The notes beneath the pieces were generated by a model. The model searched no databases. It was given only the letters and a program-made list of their open reading frames with translations, and was not told the DNA's origin. Shown one piece after another: positions 24,281 to 37,018 of a stretch of DNA of 64,000 nt. Source of the DNA: Zopfochytrium polystomum (lineage: Eukaryota; Chytridiomycota; Chytridiomycetes; Chytridiales; Chytridiaceae); contig JAIVFJ010000317.1 of assembly GCA_025765615.1 (NCBI GenBank), positions 1 to 64,000 on the forward strand. Reading direction: 5' to 3'. The first letter of the stretch is position 1. Every line of letters starts with the position of its first letter. A program made the position numbers and the translations under genes.

Positions 24281-25394
24281 TGTAGACTGAACAATCTCCC
24301 CCTGACCTACAACGGTGGGAGAAACCCGCAAAATCCATCACAGAAAGGACGTCGAACCGCCAAATAATGGAGTGGCTTGCTGAGATGCAGCAGTGCGCTG
24401 GTGCGAACCGCAGAGGCGTCCCTGTGGACCTGGAGTGGCCCCAACTCGACTAGATGACTGTTGCGACAGCGACATCACGTTTGAAAACCTGAAGGCTCTT
24501 CTAGACAGAGTGGAGTGGTGGAGAGCTCGCGGTGCATCGGTTGGCGCAAGTCCGCCACGTAACGACAAAAAGCGGTTGCTGGAATGACTGCTCGCTAGAC
24601 GACTGGGGTTTCCGTTCGATGTTGAGAGCGCTGCGGGCTGTCGATTTACTTATGTGGGCATAGTTTCTGATATCCGGTTTTTCTTGTCTAGTATGTCGCA
24701 CTTTCTTCTAGTCTGTTTTTCTGGACATATGCTGGGATTTTCTGTGGGGCGGAGTTGTCTGCAGTTGGATGCCTCCTCACGGAATGTCTTACTGGCAAGC
24801 AACAGGTGCATGAGTGCTGGCTGCAACTGCATCAGGACCACACAGTCGGCTAGGATTCAACCTTCCAACTATAGAAATTGGAGGAAAATCGAACAACATT
24901 TCATTAGAGTAAAAAGAGGGTAGCAACTACTTGCAGTTTAGTTATTTTGGGGAGAACTAATTTCTCTGCAGGTTTCAAGCCATTGATGGGCAACAGTTCA
25001 TACCATTGTAATTAGTTCCACAAATTTTTTTTTGAGTGTTTTAGCAAGCTTTACACAATCTCTTATCAATCTCCTGCAATTTCAAACCATCAAAGCTGTA
25101 TTAAAGCACTTTGCTAATGTTTCACGAGCGACGTAAGTTTTCTTTGGAAACTTAGGAGTTCTGCACTGACATTCGAATGACAACAACAAGCACCCAGCTG
25201 TACAATGAATACCAGCTCCATGCAGCATTTTGCACAGCGAATCCACCCCACGCGCACGAAATTCATGTTGATCTGTCAAAAAACCGCAGAGGGTGTTCTA
25301 CAACCAGGATTGTGTTTTTACGGCTTGGCGGTCCGTTCTTTCATGCTTCCTGACACGCGGCTTCGAGACGTCGACATTGTCCGCATCGCTATTG
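24281..25394. other. Intergenic with one relict repeat
   Basis: A short stretch at about 24490-24540 (LKALLDRVEWWRARGAS) looks like a relict of the Trp-rich ankyrin family. The rest holds nothing recognisable; it is AT-richer than the genes. Confidence 0.4.
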
Positions 25395-25630
25395 GACCAC
25401 GGGGATGCTGGCCTTCTTTTTCATGGACCCGGCCGTCCGGATCGTGTCCGCACGGGACGTACCCAGGCAGCAGTCGCAGTGGGTGGTCAGGGAGCTGGCC
25501 ACGGCGCTCCGAGGGCAGCCTCCCGGTTGACGTCGTGCGAGGAGGAGACGGGTAAGGTCACTCGGATGGTCATGGAGGAGCGGAGCAGCGGTAAGATCGG
25601 AGGGTACGCGGAGGCCCTCCGCGTTTCGCA
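25395..25630 (+). pseudogene. Decayed C-terminal copy of DUF4246 gene
   Basis: Reads LAFFFMDPAVRIVSARDVPR and QSQWVVRELATALRGQPPG, then a TGA, then in another frame ETGKVTRMVMEERSSGKIGG and YAEALRVSQ. These match in order the C-terminal ~115 residues of the intact gene at 11013-13145, with a small internal deletion at the stop. No other part of that gene is present nearby. Confidence 0.8.
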
Positions 25631-27171
25631 ACCTTTGATTCGATTTTTTTTCCACTCCACTATTATTTGTACAGCGCTTAGTCCGTTCAACTCAAAAACA
25701 TTCACGCTCTGTGAATCCCTTGCCTTATTTCAGAATCCTGAGACGGTTACCAAAGTAAAGGGAAGCATAATCGTTGCATGGATTCATTTTCTACTTTAAC
25801 CAAGTTTCGATACCTGTGCGACACAGCAACGATCGAATGGGTGCCCTACGCTCGACGTTAATCGACAGGTCGCCGAAAGCGCAGGCTCGTCGGTCTGGCG
25901 GCGATCGTTCTTCACAACTTGCCACCGCGGCAACACGTTTGCGGCAAGTTTGCCCGACGGCGACGTCTGGCCCCTGGACACTCCGCTTGTTTGTTGTGGC
26001 CCAGATGTCGGACAGCGGCTCGACTTTCGCTGGATGGCGAGATCCTGGAACCGCTTAGTCACCCTGATGTTTCTGTGCAACTTGGACTGGTCGAGCGTCG
26101 CCCTTCATAGTCTGGGTAACGCGTGCGTCTGAAGCAAAACCTTTGGTGTGGGCTAGGCAGCGGCGTCGGACGAGGCGACGGGGCGAAGGGTGGACGATCG
26201 CCATCCGAGTCCGCCATCGTGATCGACGCTGAAGGACCGGAACTGCCTTGACATTTTTCCATAACCCTCGCTATGCACAGGTTGAAGCAAAAAAATTGTT
26301 GTTGGCACGGTGAACTCTTTTAGAGAAAAAACAGACAGCAAAAGCGTGGATGCGTTGCGATAACAACTTTGCACGACGGCCCGCGTTTACCAGCAGTGCG
26401 GTCTGCGGCGCGGTCGACGCAACGACAAGCACAGGAGTCTCCTCCTGCACATACTGCAAAAACAATTCGATCTGAATGGTTTGCGGTTCCATCTTCGCGG
26501 CCCATACCCTCGCTTTCACTTTAATGGGAATTCGTACCCACTAGCAGTGTAGCAGGGTGACTGCGTACAAGGAATATGAAGGATAGGAGATGGTTTTTTT
26601 AGAGTAGAGGGGTATTTATTTAATGAGGTTCTTCTTTTCTTCACTGCTGCTTCCCTCTCCGACCCTGCTGCCTTCTATAATGCCCAGGAGGAAAGACACT
26701 TCCCCAAATTTTGAGGCTGCTTGTGCCACTTTGCACTTTTGCCAAGTGCAGACAAATCCTCCCAAAATTCTGTCTGCCCAAATTCCAACACACTTGAACG
26801 CCATGAACTAATGAGCGTATGGATATTACCGTCGCCGAAATCCAGTATTACTACGTCACCCAACTGTCCTAAGCGCATGAGGGAAGTCTGAAGAGAAGAG
26901 ATTGGGGCTTTCAGGTTAGGAGGCTGCTAAGTGAAGGGGTGTAGTGGGTATGTCATATCTATCGGCAGCGAGGCACTCATCACAGAGGATCACACTATTT
27001 GCAGTGCAGGCAAAGGCGAAAGTAGCAAGAGAAGGAAGGGAGGAGAAGCAACTGCGACCCAGGATGGCGGGAACTCGTTCAGCCCTGTCTCCTGCCCAAT
27101 GGTCGGCGGCGAAGGAACCCAGACACGCGGAAAATTTTTTGCATTTGCTTCTTTCTCTTCCAGCTGGGTCA
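25631..27171. other. Intergenic, 5' flank of ankyrin gene
   Basis: No gene seen. A pyrimidine-rich CTTTCTCTTCCAG at about 27150-27162 just ahead of the next start codon is a good 3' splice site, so the downstream gene may have a 5'-leader intron ending here. Confidence 0.4.
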
Positions 27172-28878
27172 ATGACGTCGGCGAGTTCGCCCTCGCCCTC
27201 TTCCTCCGCCGCCGGCGGCGGCGTGTTCCCAATCCACGCCCTGCCCGACGAGATCGTCTACCACATCGGCCTTTTCAGCCCGCCTTGCCACCGCCTCGCC
27301 TTCCCTACCGGCGCCCTCAGCCGAGCGCTTCACCGCATCTTCAGCGACCCCCGCGCCATCGCCGTCCGCTCGCTGCGCTTCTTTTACTCGAAAGTTCAAG
27401 ACGAGGACTACGCCTACGACTACCTTCCTGCCGAAAGGAGGGCCATCGTCGACGAGGCGTCCCGCGGAGCTGCGGCGGTCGTCGAATACCTGCTGGACAA
27501 GCTTGGCGACGCCGCCGCCAGCGAGATCGACCTGCGCGGCGCTATGGAGGAGGCCGCACGGAACGGGCACGTCGCGGTGGTCCAGGTGCTGCTGGCGCAC
27601 GGCGCGACCGCGATTTACAGCATGGCGCTGCGGAGCGCGGCCGCAAACGGGCACGTCGACGTCGTGCAGGCCATACTGGAGTCGGGGCGTTGGGCCCCGA
27701 GCGATCGCGACGGCGCGCTGGCCCCCGCGGTGCGGAGCGGCGCACCAAAAGAGCGACGCGCGGCCGTGCTGGAGCTGCTTCTCGACCACGGCGCCAACGA
27801 CAGCGCCTATGACGGCAACTCTCTCGAGTCCGCAGTCAAGCTGCGGGATTTGGAAGCCCTCGGTCTTCTCGTCGACCGCTGCCGAGTCGGCCCCCCGCTG
27901 GCGATCGACGATGCCCTCGAGGCTTTGAGGGAGGCGAACGTCGACGTTATACGGCTGCTCCTGCGTGCTGGCGCTCAGCCTCACAAGGTGCACTGGGAAG
28001 TCTTGCTCGCTCTTGTGTTGCAAGGGCAATTCGAGCTCCTGTCGTCTCTGGTCCCAAACCAGTCGATGTCGGAGATAACGCTCCTTCGACTCGCTTTCTC
28101 GCAGAACCGCGTGGACGGGGTCAAAGCTCTCCTCTTCGCCTTTCCCAGTTTGACGGACGCCTTGCAAAACGAGACATACCTCAACATCCGCCGTTTTCGA
28201 GCCGACATCGACGACTCCGAAGCTCTGGTGACTGGCGCGCTTCACGAGGCGGCGTTGGAGGGCAACTTCGACATGGTGACGTTCTGTCTAGAACTCGGCG
28301 CTGACCCGCTGTCGCAGTCGGCCGAGAAGGCCCTCGGCCACGCGATCACCGCAATCCGTGCTCCGATGGTGGAAGCCTTGCTGGGCGCGTCGGTGCCGGT
28401 TTCCGAAAGGCACGTCGAGTTGAGCGCCGACGCGTGCCTGCAAGACCCGTCGAGCCCCGGACGCTTTGAAATCCTGAATCTGCTCCTGAGCCGCGGCGCC
28501 GACCCGAGGTGGGCTGAACAGACCTTCGTCTCTGCTGTGGAGTGGGGGAGGTACGACTTGGTCGCAGCCCTGTTAAAGTTTGAGACAAAGGGTTGGCCGA
28601 TTTCCACCGGGGACATGGTCCGAGCGGTAGTAGAGGGTAGTCACTTTCGGGTCGCCGAGCTCCTCCTGGAAAGCGGTATCGGAGATTCCGAGCTGTTTTG
28701 CAAAGCAGCTTTGGTGGCAGCGGCGAAAAGTGGGCGAGTTGACGTGGTGGAGTGGGTTTTGCTTGAAGCGGGAAAACGCGAGTTGAGTATGGAAAGAGAA
28801 GTCGAGGCGGCTGCGAGCGGTGCGACCGACGATGTCAAAGCAATGCTTAGATCAAGATTCCCTTCCTGTTTAGAGTAA
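27172..28878 (+). CDS. F-box-like/ankyrin repeat protein
   Basis: 568 residues in one frame from the ATG at 27172. The head (FPIHALPDEIVYHIGLFSPP) is an F-box-type helix pair. It is followed by about fourteen ankyrin repeats of conventional type, for example NGHVAVVQVLLAHGATAIYS, NGHVDVVQAILESGR, FEILNLLLSRGADPRW and GRVDVVEWVLLEAG. Upstream in-frame starts at 27064 and 26950 exist, but the sequence there contains a likely 3' splice site, so the nearer ATG was chosen. F-box plus ankyrin would suit a substrate adaptor for an SCF ubiquitin ligase; that is inference from architecture only. Confidence 0.8.
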   Translation: MTSASSPSPSSSAAGGGVFPIHALPDEIVYHIGLFSPPCHRLAFPTGALSRALHRIFSDPRAIAVRSLRFFYSKVQDEDYAYDYLPAERRAIVDEASRGAAAVVEYLLDKLGDAAASEIDLRGAMEEAARNGHVAVVQVLLAHGATAIYSMALRSAAANGHVDVVQAILESGRWAPSDRDGALAPAVRSGAPKERRAAVLELLLDHGANDSAYDGNSLESAVKLRDLEALGLLVDRCRVGPPLAIDDALEALREANVDVIRLLLRAGAQPHKVHWEVLLALVLQGQFELLSSLVPNQSMSEITLLRLAFSQNRVDGVKALLFAFPSLTDALQNETYLNIRRFRADIDDSEALVTGALHEAALEGNFDMVTFCLELGADPLSQSAEKALGHAITAIRAPMVEALLGASVPVSERHVELSADACLQDPSSPGRFEILNLLLSRGADPRWAEQTFVSAVEWGRYDLVAALLKFETKGWPISTGDMVRAVVEGSHFRVAELLLESGIGDSELFCKAALVAAAKSGRVDVVEWVLLEAGKRELSMEREVEAAASGATDDVKAMLRSRFPSCLE

Positions 28879-29185
28879 ATTTGCGATGCATGTTATCTGG
28901 ACGCTTCCTTCTTGCTATGAAGTAATTACCATTCGCGATGATTTTGGGGCCGTGCAAGAAAACGTTGATTCTTTCTAATTGTTCGCGTTGCGTCCTTCAG
29001 TGCAGAAGTCAAACAGTTGCTTATGGCCCAACAACGGCCCTAATCCTCGCCTCTCCCTTTCTCATCCGCGACCGCGATTCGCAGATTTACAAAATACGCT
29101 TCTGCAACGGCGCTCCCTCCTCCGTGTGCCACACATTCAAGATGCATCCTTGATCGACTGCATCTCGCCACCTTTTTTCCTGTCG
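28879..29185. other. Intergenic
   Basis: No feature recognised. Confidence 0.4.
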
Positions 29186-29500
29186 ACATGCGCTCTACTC
29201 TCTCCCGGCACGATCAGATCCGCGCGCTGCTGCAACAAGGCTCAAGCCACGAAGGCGGCGATCAGGCACCGCCTTCCCTCGCGCACGTCTGGACCTGCTG
29301 CGTTGGTGGAACGACAGCGGAAGCGGTGGAGGCCGCCCTGTGCAAGCGGTCGCGTGTCGACGAGTGCTGCACTGGTGGAAGGACAGCCCTGCGAGCTCGA
29401 CTACTGCGTAGCGGGCGATGGCGGCGGCTTCCCGCTGCGGCTATGTGCTCCGCACTGCAGTGGTGGAGGAACAGCGGGCTGCCCCTCACTGGATTTCGTT
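29186..29500 (+). pseudogene. Relict of Trp-rich ankyrin-like gene
   Basis: In different frames: LDLLRWWNDSG (about 29285-29320), RVLHWWKDSPASSTTA then a TAG, and ALQWWRNSGLPLTGF (about 29455-29500). Repeats are out of frame with each other, so this is decayed. Confidence 0.65.
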
Positions 29501-29570
29501 TTGAACGTGAACAGAAAGAGTTTGAAATGAAAAGGACTACCATATCGGTCATCAAATGGCGAGTTTTGAT

Positions 29571-29710
29571 TGGGACCGAAGACAAAAAGTTTGAGGGAGG
29601 GAGAGAGAGAGGGTGAGAGACAGAGAGACAGAGAGATAGGGAACGAAAGAGAGAGAGACAGAGAGAGACCGATAGAGCGAAGAGATGGAGAGACAGATAA
29701 AGAGACAGAC
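29571..29710. repeat. Dispersed repeat fragment plus GA-rich tract
   Basis: GAGTTTTGATTGGGACCGAA then GACAAAAAG repeats the core word of the copies at 2195 and 4305, here joined to a GAGAGACAGA tract like those in the first 4.4 kb. It shows that the family is dispersed, not confined to the left edge. Confidence 0.65.
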
Positions 29711-29729
29711 AGCCTATTAAAATTTCAAA

Positions 29730-29802
29730 TGGAGAATCGGGGTATCGATCCCCGTGCCTCTCGCATGCTAAGCGAGCGCTCTACCATTTGAGCTAATTCC
29801 CC
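29730..29802 (-). tRNA. tRNA-Ala (anticodon AGC)
   Basis: The minus strand folds as a cloverleaf without an intron: acceptor GGGGAAT with ATTCTCC (one G-T), D arm AGCTCAAATGGTAGAGC, anticodon stem GCTCGC/GCGAGA around TTAGCAT giving AGC, T arm CGGGG-ATCGATA-CCCCG. A and B box promoter words are present (TAGCTCAAATGG, GATCGATACC). An oligo-T terminator (AAAA at 29719-29722 on +) follows within 10 bases. Confidence 0.95.
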
Positions 29803-30833
29803 GTTGAGAAAACAACTTTCAAAAAAAATACAACTTTACGCTATTATAGGACAGCCCGACTGATCACGCAAACTCCAGCACGGCCCAAAAAACCAAGAAA
29901 GCAAAAAAAAAAAAAGCCAGAAAAGAAGAACCACCACATTTCTTATCTGCGGGCGGTTCAGTTTCGTCACCAGAGGCGGGTCGCGGTGTCGAAGGCGCCA
30001 ACTTACTGAACGGAAATTGCGAGTTGGGGAGGGGGTGAGGGGGGGGGGGAGGGGAGTGGAGTGCAGAACAAACAAAGAAGGTGGTAAAGTACCCCGACAC
30101 CGCTCTTCATTCAGCACGACGCGGCGCCTATCAACTCATCACTCTCATGCCGCCTCCTTTGACGTCTTCGTCTTCCGCTCCCCACCTTTTCGCCGTCATC
30201 CCTTTAGGGTACGCCGACCTTGCGTGGGTCGCTGGTCGTATCGACGGGGGGTTGGGATGGGCGTAGTCGCAGCGCGAAGGCTGTCGACGGGCCGAGGTCA
30301 GGTGGTGGGGTCGTCGGTTGCCATAGGTGGCAGGGGCCGGTGGTCGGTGGCGGCGATTGTGTTGGGGACAAGGCTGGGTTGCTGAATGGTGAAGAACGAG
30401 GAGACGAGCGGAAAAAAGCCAACGAACCCGCGGCAACACCATCGCCGTCGCGCAACCTCTAGGCCGCCGTCAAGATGGTTCCCCCATCGGCGGCTGGCGC
30501 GTTGAAGCCGCTCGTCACTCACGACACTTACAACGATGATGCTGAGAAGCCTCGCGTCGGCGGGGTCGCCGTCAAAGGTGAGCTGATGGAGAAAGGAAGG
30601 AGGAATGACATGAGCCTATCTCATGGTATATTTGGGTCCGAACGCACATCGAACTCCTGGTTGATAGATCCCGCCTCCCCCGAGTGATCCTTGCTCCTCC
30701 TCACATATCGAAGTCTAGCAATGTTATTCCAAAACAGTACTTATCTTTCTCCGTCCTGCATACCTTTTCGAACTATCTCGTCCAACCAGATCGCACGCAT
30801 TGCTACCCGCCGCGCCGCGGCGATACGGCGCTT
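29803..30833. other. Intergenic
   Basis: Includes a short G-rich run near 30030-30055. No frame shows domain content. Around 30775-30830 a frame reads IARIATRRAAAIRRL, which resembles a mitochondrial presequence. It is out of frame with the dehydrogenase remnant that follows, so it may be that gene's original N-terminus. Confidence 0.4.
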
Positions 30834-32135
<1,302 letters not shown>

Positions 32136-32372
32136 AGTCCCGCCGACTTTGGCAGAAGAAAGGAATACCCACAGTATGTCCGCGCGTCTTTCCGGACGAC
32201 ACGTAATGCGGCGTCCGACGCGGCGGGAGGTGCGAAAAAAAAATGGCTTGGAGCCCGCCCACTCAGCACCCTCATCGCCGCTGCAGCTCCTCATGCCATT
32301 TCTCTTCAAGGACCCCACCACCTTTCCCCCCACTGATAAATTTAGTGTATACGTTGGATAGAATGTTCCAAC

Positions 32373-32444
32373 GGCTGCATAGTGTAGGGGTTATCACATC
32401 AGATTCTGATTCTGGGGACCCCGGTTCGATTCCGGGTGCGGCCT
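32373..32444 (+). tRNA. tRNA-Gln (anticodon CUG)
   Basis: Cloverleaf: acceptor GGCTGCA/TGCGGCC, D arm GTGTAGGGGTTATCACAT, anticodon stem TCAGA/TCTGG around TTCTGAT giving CTG, T arm CCCGG-TTCGATT-CCGGG. TTTTT terminator follows at once (32444-32448). No intron. Confidence 0.95.
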
Positions 32445-33179
32445 TTTTACTTCCATGGAACAGTTGGCAAAGCCGCTAACCTGAATGACCACGTTGGTCG
32501 AACAGCGACGAAAGAAGCGAAAACGGGATTTATGGTGACAGGTGATTTGCTTCTCTTGTTTTTTTTTGTTTGTTTGCCTTGCACTGTGTGAATGGAGTGG
32601 AAGGGGTAGAAGAGAAACAATGAGGCAGGACGGGACTCGACCTTGGCGCACTTCCCTCCCCACTTGCCGCAATCGTGCGTGGAGTGGGGAGGCTGACAAT
32701 TAACATAGCAGTAACGGTGGTAAGGAGAAAAAGGGTGTCTTAAGTATCCCGGAGAACGCCGGGTGTTAGAGCGGGGAGGGTGGCGGAGGGGGGAAAAAAA
32801 CCCAAAAATTCACGACAAAGCCGCGTCACACTCCTCGAAAGAGTCGGAGGGAGAAAGGGCTTGCAACTATCAAGAGTGGTCAAGAAAAAAAAGAGAAGAG
32901 GGGCGAGATGAGGTGGCGGGTGATGGGTTGGGCAGGGGGATCCGGGCGCGTGGGACCCTTCCACGGAACAATAACAAATACAAAAAAGAAAAGAAGAGCA
33001 AGAGGCGTGCCCAGGAGGGACTGATAAGAAAAATCAAAGAGCAACGAGACACGAGCACCATGGGACGGCAGTCCGGAAGCCCAACCAAATGCGATCCGCT
33101 TGTGCCGCTGTCGACGATCGAATCCAAAAACCAGCTGCGGGTAGGGATGGATGGGCCCCATCCGCGCGCTCACGATTCC
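32445..33179. other. Intergenic
   Basis: 3' flank of the DUF599 gene (minus). Nothing else recognised. Confidence 0.4.
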
Positions 33180-33617
33180 TTACACGACCGCCGCACCGCT
33201 CAGCTTCACCGCGTCCTCCCCAGCGGCTTCCGCGCCACCGCCCACCGCGCTCCTCACCCTCGCCCTCCTCGCCTCTTCGTCGCGCACCTCCCTCTCCCCA
33301 CTGCCGGCGCCGCCCTCGAACTCGGCCTCGCTGACTTCAAAGTCGAGCACGCGCAGCGCGGCGAGGAGCAGCGCGGTGGCCACGGCCAGCGGCCACGGGC
33401 CCCACAAGTACGCGATCAGCGGGAAGGAGAGGTAGAACCCGCGCTGTCCGCAGGTGTAGAAGAAGGCGCCGCGGTTGAGGATCGCGGCGACGGTGGAGGG
33501 CGCGAGGGGCAGGCGGGAGGGGATTTGCGGGGTGAGGGTTGCGAGTTGGGCGTGGGTCGCTGAGACTGTGCGTGCGTGTGCGTGTTTGTTTTGTTGTGCG
33601 TGTGCGTGCGTGCGTGC

Positions 33618-33664
<47 letters not shown>

Positions 33665-34624
33665 TGTTGGTGTGTGACGAAGCGTGAGAACATGTTCACA
33701 CGCCCCAAAAAAAACAAAACAAAAAAAAAACAAAAACTCAACTATTAATGACCAGGCCGACGTGGTTGTAAAACCTGATGGCGTTGACAAAGCACGCAAA
33801 CGACACCATGTACACGGCGAGCACCGCCAGCACCTTGTACCCAAACAGCGCGTCCAGCACGAACCCAAAGTCCGACGACAGCGGGTTCGCAGGGTCTGTC
33901 GTGTCCGCGTGCGTTGCTAGCGACGCGATAAACGCGACGATGCCGAAGATGATCACGATCGCGGTCGAGGCGAGGGCCGTCGCGGCCATCACCCAGTTGC
34001 GGAGGGATTGGACTGGATTTGGTTTGGACGGGGGGGGAAGGAAGGTTAGGTGGTTGACGGAGGAGGGGAGGACCGGAAGGGAGGGTGGGAGAGGGTTACC
34101 GGCGAGTATGTCCTGCTTCTTGAGCATGATGGAGGCGACCCATGCGCGCCTGCATGAAAGTTAGTGTGTGGGGGGCGATCAGGTGAGCTTTCTTGTTGTG
34201 TGGCGTGGCACCTGCACCATGAACCCAGGCCTCACCTCGCGTTCGCGTTCAGCCCAAACACGGTCGTCGCGGGCGCGCGGGCGACGCGCCGTGCCAGCCA
34301 GGCGTGGTACGCGGCGACCAGGAGCAGCGAGGTCAGCCCGATCGCGAGGTTCAGCGCGAGCGGCGGTGAGGGGCGGACGAGCGGCGGTGCGTCGGTGGTG
34401 GCGTTGGTGGTTGTGGACGAGGAGGAGGAGGAGGAGGGTGCTGGGAGTGCGGCGGCGGTGGTGGGTAGGGAGAGGAGGATGGGCAGGAGGAGAGGGAGGG
34501 TTGGGTGGGCATTATGGGAGCTCCGTCGTTCCGTTGCTGCTGCTGGTGCTGCTGGTGCTGGTGCAGCAGCCGCCACAGCCGATTCCGTTGAGGGTGAGGC
34601 CGTCGTTGTTGTTGGCTTTGTCAT
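33180..34624 (-). CDS. DUF599 family membrane protein
   Basis: Four minus-strand exons (34236-34624, 34100-34149, 33743-34012, 33180-33559) give 362 residues; phases 2, 1, 1 are all consistent. After a Thr/Ala/Pro-rich N-terminus comes a membrane helix (ALNLAIGLTSLLLVAAYHAW). Then follow the DUF599 marks RAWVASIMLKKQDILAVQSLRN and WVMAATALASTAIVI, a second hydrophobic hairpin (GYKVLAVLAVYMVSFACF) and AFFYTCGQRGFYLSFPLIAY with LWGPWPLAVATALLLAALRV. The tail is acidic and cytosol-like. Four membrane segments and the RN/NRG-type motifs fit the family, known in bacteria, plants and some fungi; its function is unknown. Intron 3 (33560-33742) carries a GT microsatellite. Confidence 0.85.
33600..33668. 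repeat. GT microsatellite in intron
   Basis: Run of (TGCG)n then (TG)n, inside intron 3 of the DUF599 gene. A His/Thr-rich minus frame here is an artefact. Confidence 0.9.
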
Positions 34625-35989
34625 GGGGTTTTTGGTTCGCCGCCGGGTGAAATCAGTCCCTTTTTTTTTTTTTTTTGTTGCTTTTTTTTTTTCGCAAGGC
34701 ACGGAGGGGGATAAGAAGAAGTAGAGGCAGTCGGACAGACATGCAGACAGAGTGGCTTATCGGCATGTGTGGCAGGGTGAAAATTTTTGCTTCTTTTTTC
34801 TTCTTTTCCCATCCTTTTTTCTGCCAGGTTTGTTATGAAAAACTGAAACATGATCAGGACGCCGAACGCCGCCGCCACCCCGCACCACGGGACCCGTTCC
34901 GCTCGCCTCTCGGGTGGGTGGGAGGAGCCCATTATTTGGAACTCTTGTGCGGCTACTTCGCAACAACGCCAAAAAAACCTTCCCGGCTCGGGTGGTTGTG
35001 TTTTGGCTCCCCTGCCGCCATCCTTCCAACTTTCGATGCACACACTCTTCTCCAGCCAATTCCTTTGGCCAGAACCTTGCGCTATATTTCCGCCGCAACT
35101 GTCACCTCCTCATTATTGTGGGGAGCGCAAAATAATGCTACATCCGCGAGTTCGGTGCGAAAAATCCAGCAAAAAAAAAAAAAAAAAAACAAAAAAAAAA
35201 CGACGCAACAATTCATAAGTTTGCGCGGTTCTTGAGCAAAATCGCCAATGCTGTAAAACTACTGCAACGGACACAAAAATGATTTATATTGGGGTAAGAG
35301 TGATTTCTTGACCATCTTGGCCAATTATTGGTTTACGACTTCCTTGTTGCGCTCGGCGGGTTGATACGTTCCGGACCTGACGCAAAACGAGTGGAACAGA
35401 ACCGAATTGAAACAGAAAATGGTGAATTACGAGGCATGCGACAAAGTTGGGATGATCGACGTGGCAAAAGTTATAATAGTCCAGGTCACCCAAAAATTAC
35501 ATATTTCTGATCAGGTTTTGTCGGAAACGTCGACAAACGACAGATCAGACGGGCTGTATTTAGTCTCTAAGGAGCGGAGAATCTCCGTAGTGACAATCGG
35601 ACGGAGATCGGTTGACTTGCGACGCAGCAGGTCAAGGAACGGCTGGCGAAGAATTGGTGGGTCATTGGCGCGTTGACGGCGCAATGCGCGACGGTAAAGC
35701 GATAAGAGTGAGAGAGGAAAGAGCCTCGACAAAGTCACATTGAGAGAAAAAAGGAAAACGGAATACAAAAGGAGTGGTATCTCCCCCAAGAGGCGCGGGG
35801 TGGCCTCCTAACCCACCCAAGGCGCTTTGTAATGGCACCCACCTCCAACGTTTCTCGCGTAGCGCGGGACGAGGAGTGACTCGAACCCCCGCCTGCAAGT
35901 ACTTGGTTTGGAGCGGTGCAGGGGCAGTGGTATTTCCCAGCTGCACTTGGGGCGCATCTGCCTGGATGATGCCAATTTTGGTTCAAAAG
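34625..35989. other. Intergenic left of composite element
   Basis: A/T homopolymers near 34663-34692 and 35170-35200; no gene. Between about 35770 and 35960 are two related words (AGTGGTATCTCCC and AGTGGTATTTCCC) and a GACTCGAACCCCC that looks like the reverse of a pol III B box, perhaps a worn SINE. It does not fold as a tRNA. GTTCAAAAG at 35981-35989 is the left target duplication of the next element. Confidence 0.4.
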
Positions 35990-36004
35990 CAGGCCTTGGA
36001 AGTT
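35990..36004 (+). repeat. DNA transposon left inverted terminus
   Basis: CAGGCCTTGGAAGTT, 15 bp, exact inverse of 47064-47078. Flanked outside by GTTCAAAAG. Confidence 0.75.
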
Positions 36005-37018
36005 GCCCCAACTTTTTGCGTCCCCAACGCAACGCATAGCAAAAAGTGTAAAAGAAGAGCTTGTTGGAGAGAAAAAAATGAAACATTGAAAAAACGTGCA
36101 AGAAATTTGACAAGGCGTGCTCTCAAAAACTGCGACCCACCCCCGCCGCCCGACTTCGATCGCAGCCATTGCCGTTGATCCTGTCAGCATCATCATCCAG
36201 CATCAAGATCGTCGTCATTTCTGCTGTACTAATTGCCGTCAGCCACATCGTCCACAACAGAAGCCATCGTCTCTGTCAGAACTCACCACCGCCACCGCCT
36301 TCGCAACGCTGCAGAAATTGTGCTCAAGGCCCTGGTATGACGCAGATAGAATCCTCTCTGGTTGCTAATTTGCCATCTTCAGGTCTCATTGTTCACCTGT
36401 TCAGTCAGTTGCCTCACTACGCAGGAAGGAACGGCTCTGCTCATAAACCTACCATCCCACCTGTTCACTCTGCCCAAAGTTTTGCTTTGTTGCTAACCCC
36501 TCCCCTCTCAGTTACGCAGTGAGAGACTGTCAATATTTACAGCAGTGTCTGTTAGCGCTCTTGTTGCGCTAGCTGGGATTGCTTGTGCTATCACAGATCT
36601 GTCCTGTTGTCCCTGAGTGTCGGCTCTATCCCCACGCTCACGAATAAGCAGGACTATCAGCCACTCAACTGCTTATTCGGTATATGCCTACCTTTCCTTT
36701 CGATTTTTATTCTCTCCGCACTTTTACCTTCTGAAGGAGCAGGGTGCTGTTAGGGTCTGACGCACACTTGCTGCTGAACGGCCGTAGGTGGGAGTGCTGT
36801 TGTCACCTTGCAGAACCAGTGTTGGGGAGGCCAGCACGCTCTAGGGATTTTCTTCTGGTGGATTCTGCAGCGCATCATTGCACCTTTGAGCATCTGTGAC
36901 CTCTCCCACAAGCGGAACAGGCAACTGAGAACAATAGAACAAAGGACCTCGCTTCTTTAAGTGAAGCAGGCTGAGCCACACACATTTCAGCCACAAAGAT
37001 ATCATCATACCAGCTGCG
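36005..37018. other. 5' untranslated part of DNA transposon
   Basis: About 1 kb between the left terminus and the first long frame. No recognisable exon, though an upstream exon with a DNA-binding domain would be expected for a P/THAP-type transposase and could be hidden here. Confidence 0.35.

Noticed and set aside
24654..24923. 89-codon frame with a hydrophobic start
   Set aside because: Short, isolated, AT-rich, no homologous feature or splice support.
33416..33741. His/Thr-rich frames over the GT tract
   Set aside because: The tract lies in an intron of the DUF599 gene; the exon model on the same strand explains the region.
35870..35960. Minus-strand tRNA suggested by GGGGGTTCGAGTCACTCC
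   Set aside because: The T-loop word is present but no matching acceptor or D arm can be formed; at best a worn SINE.
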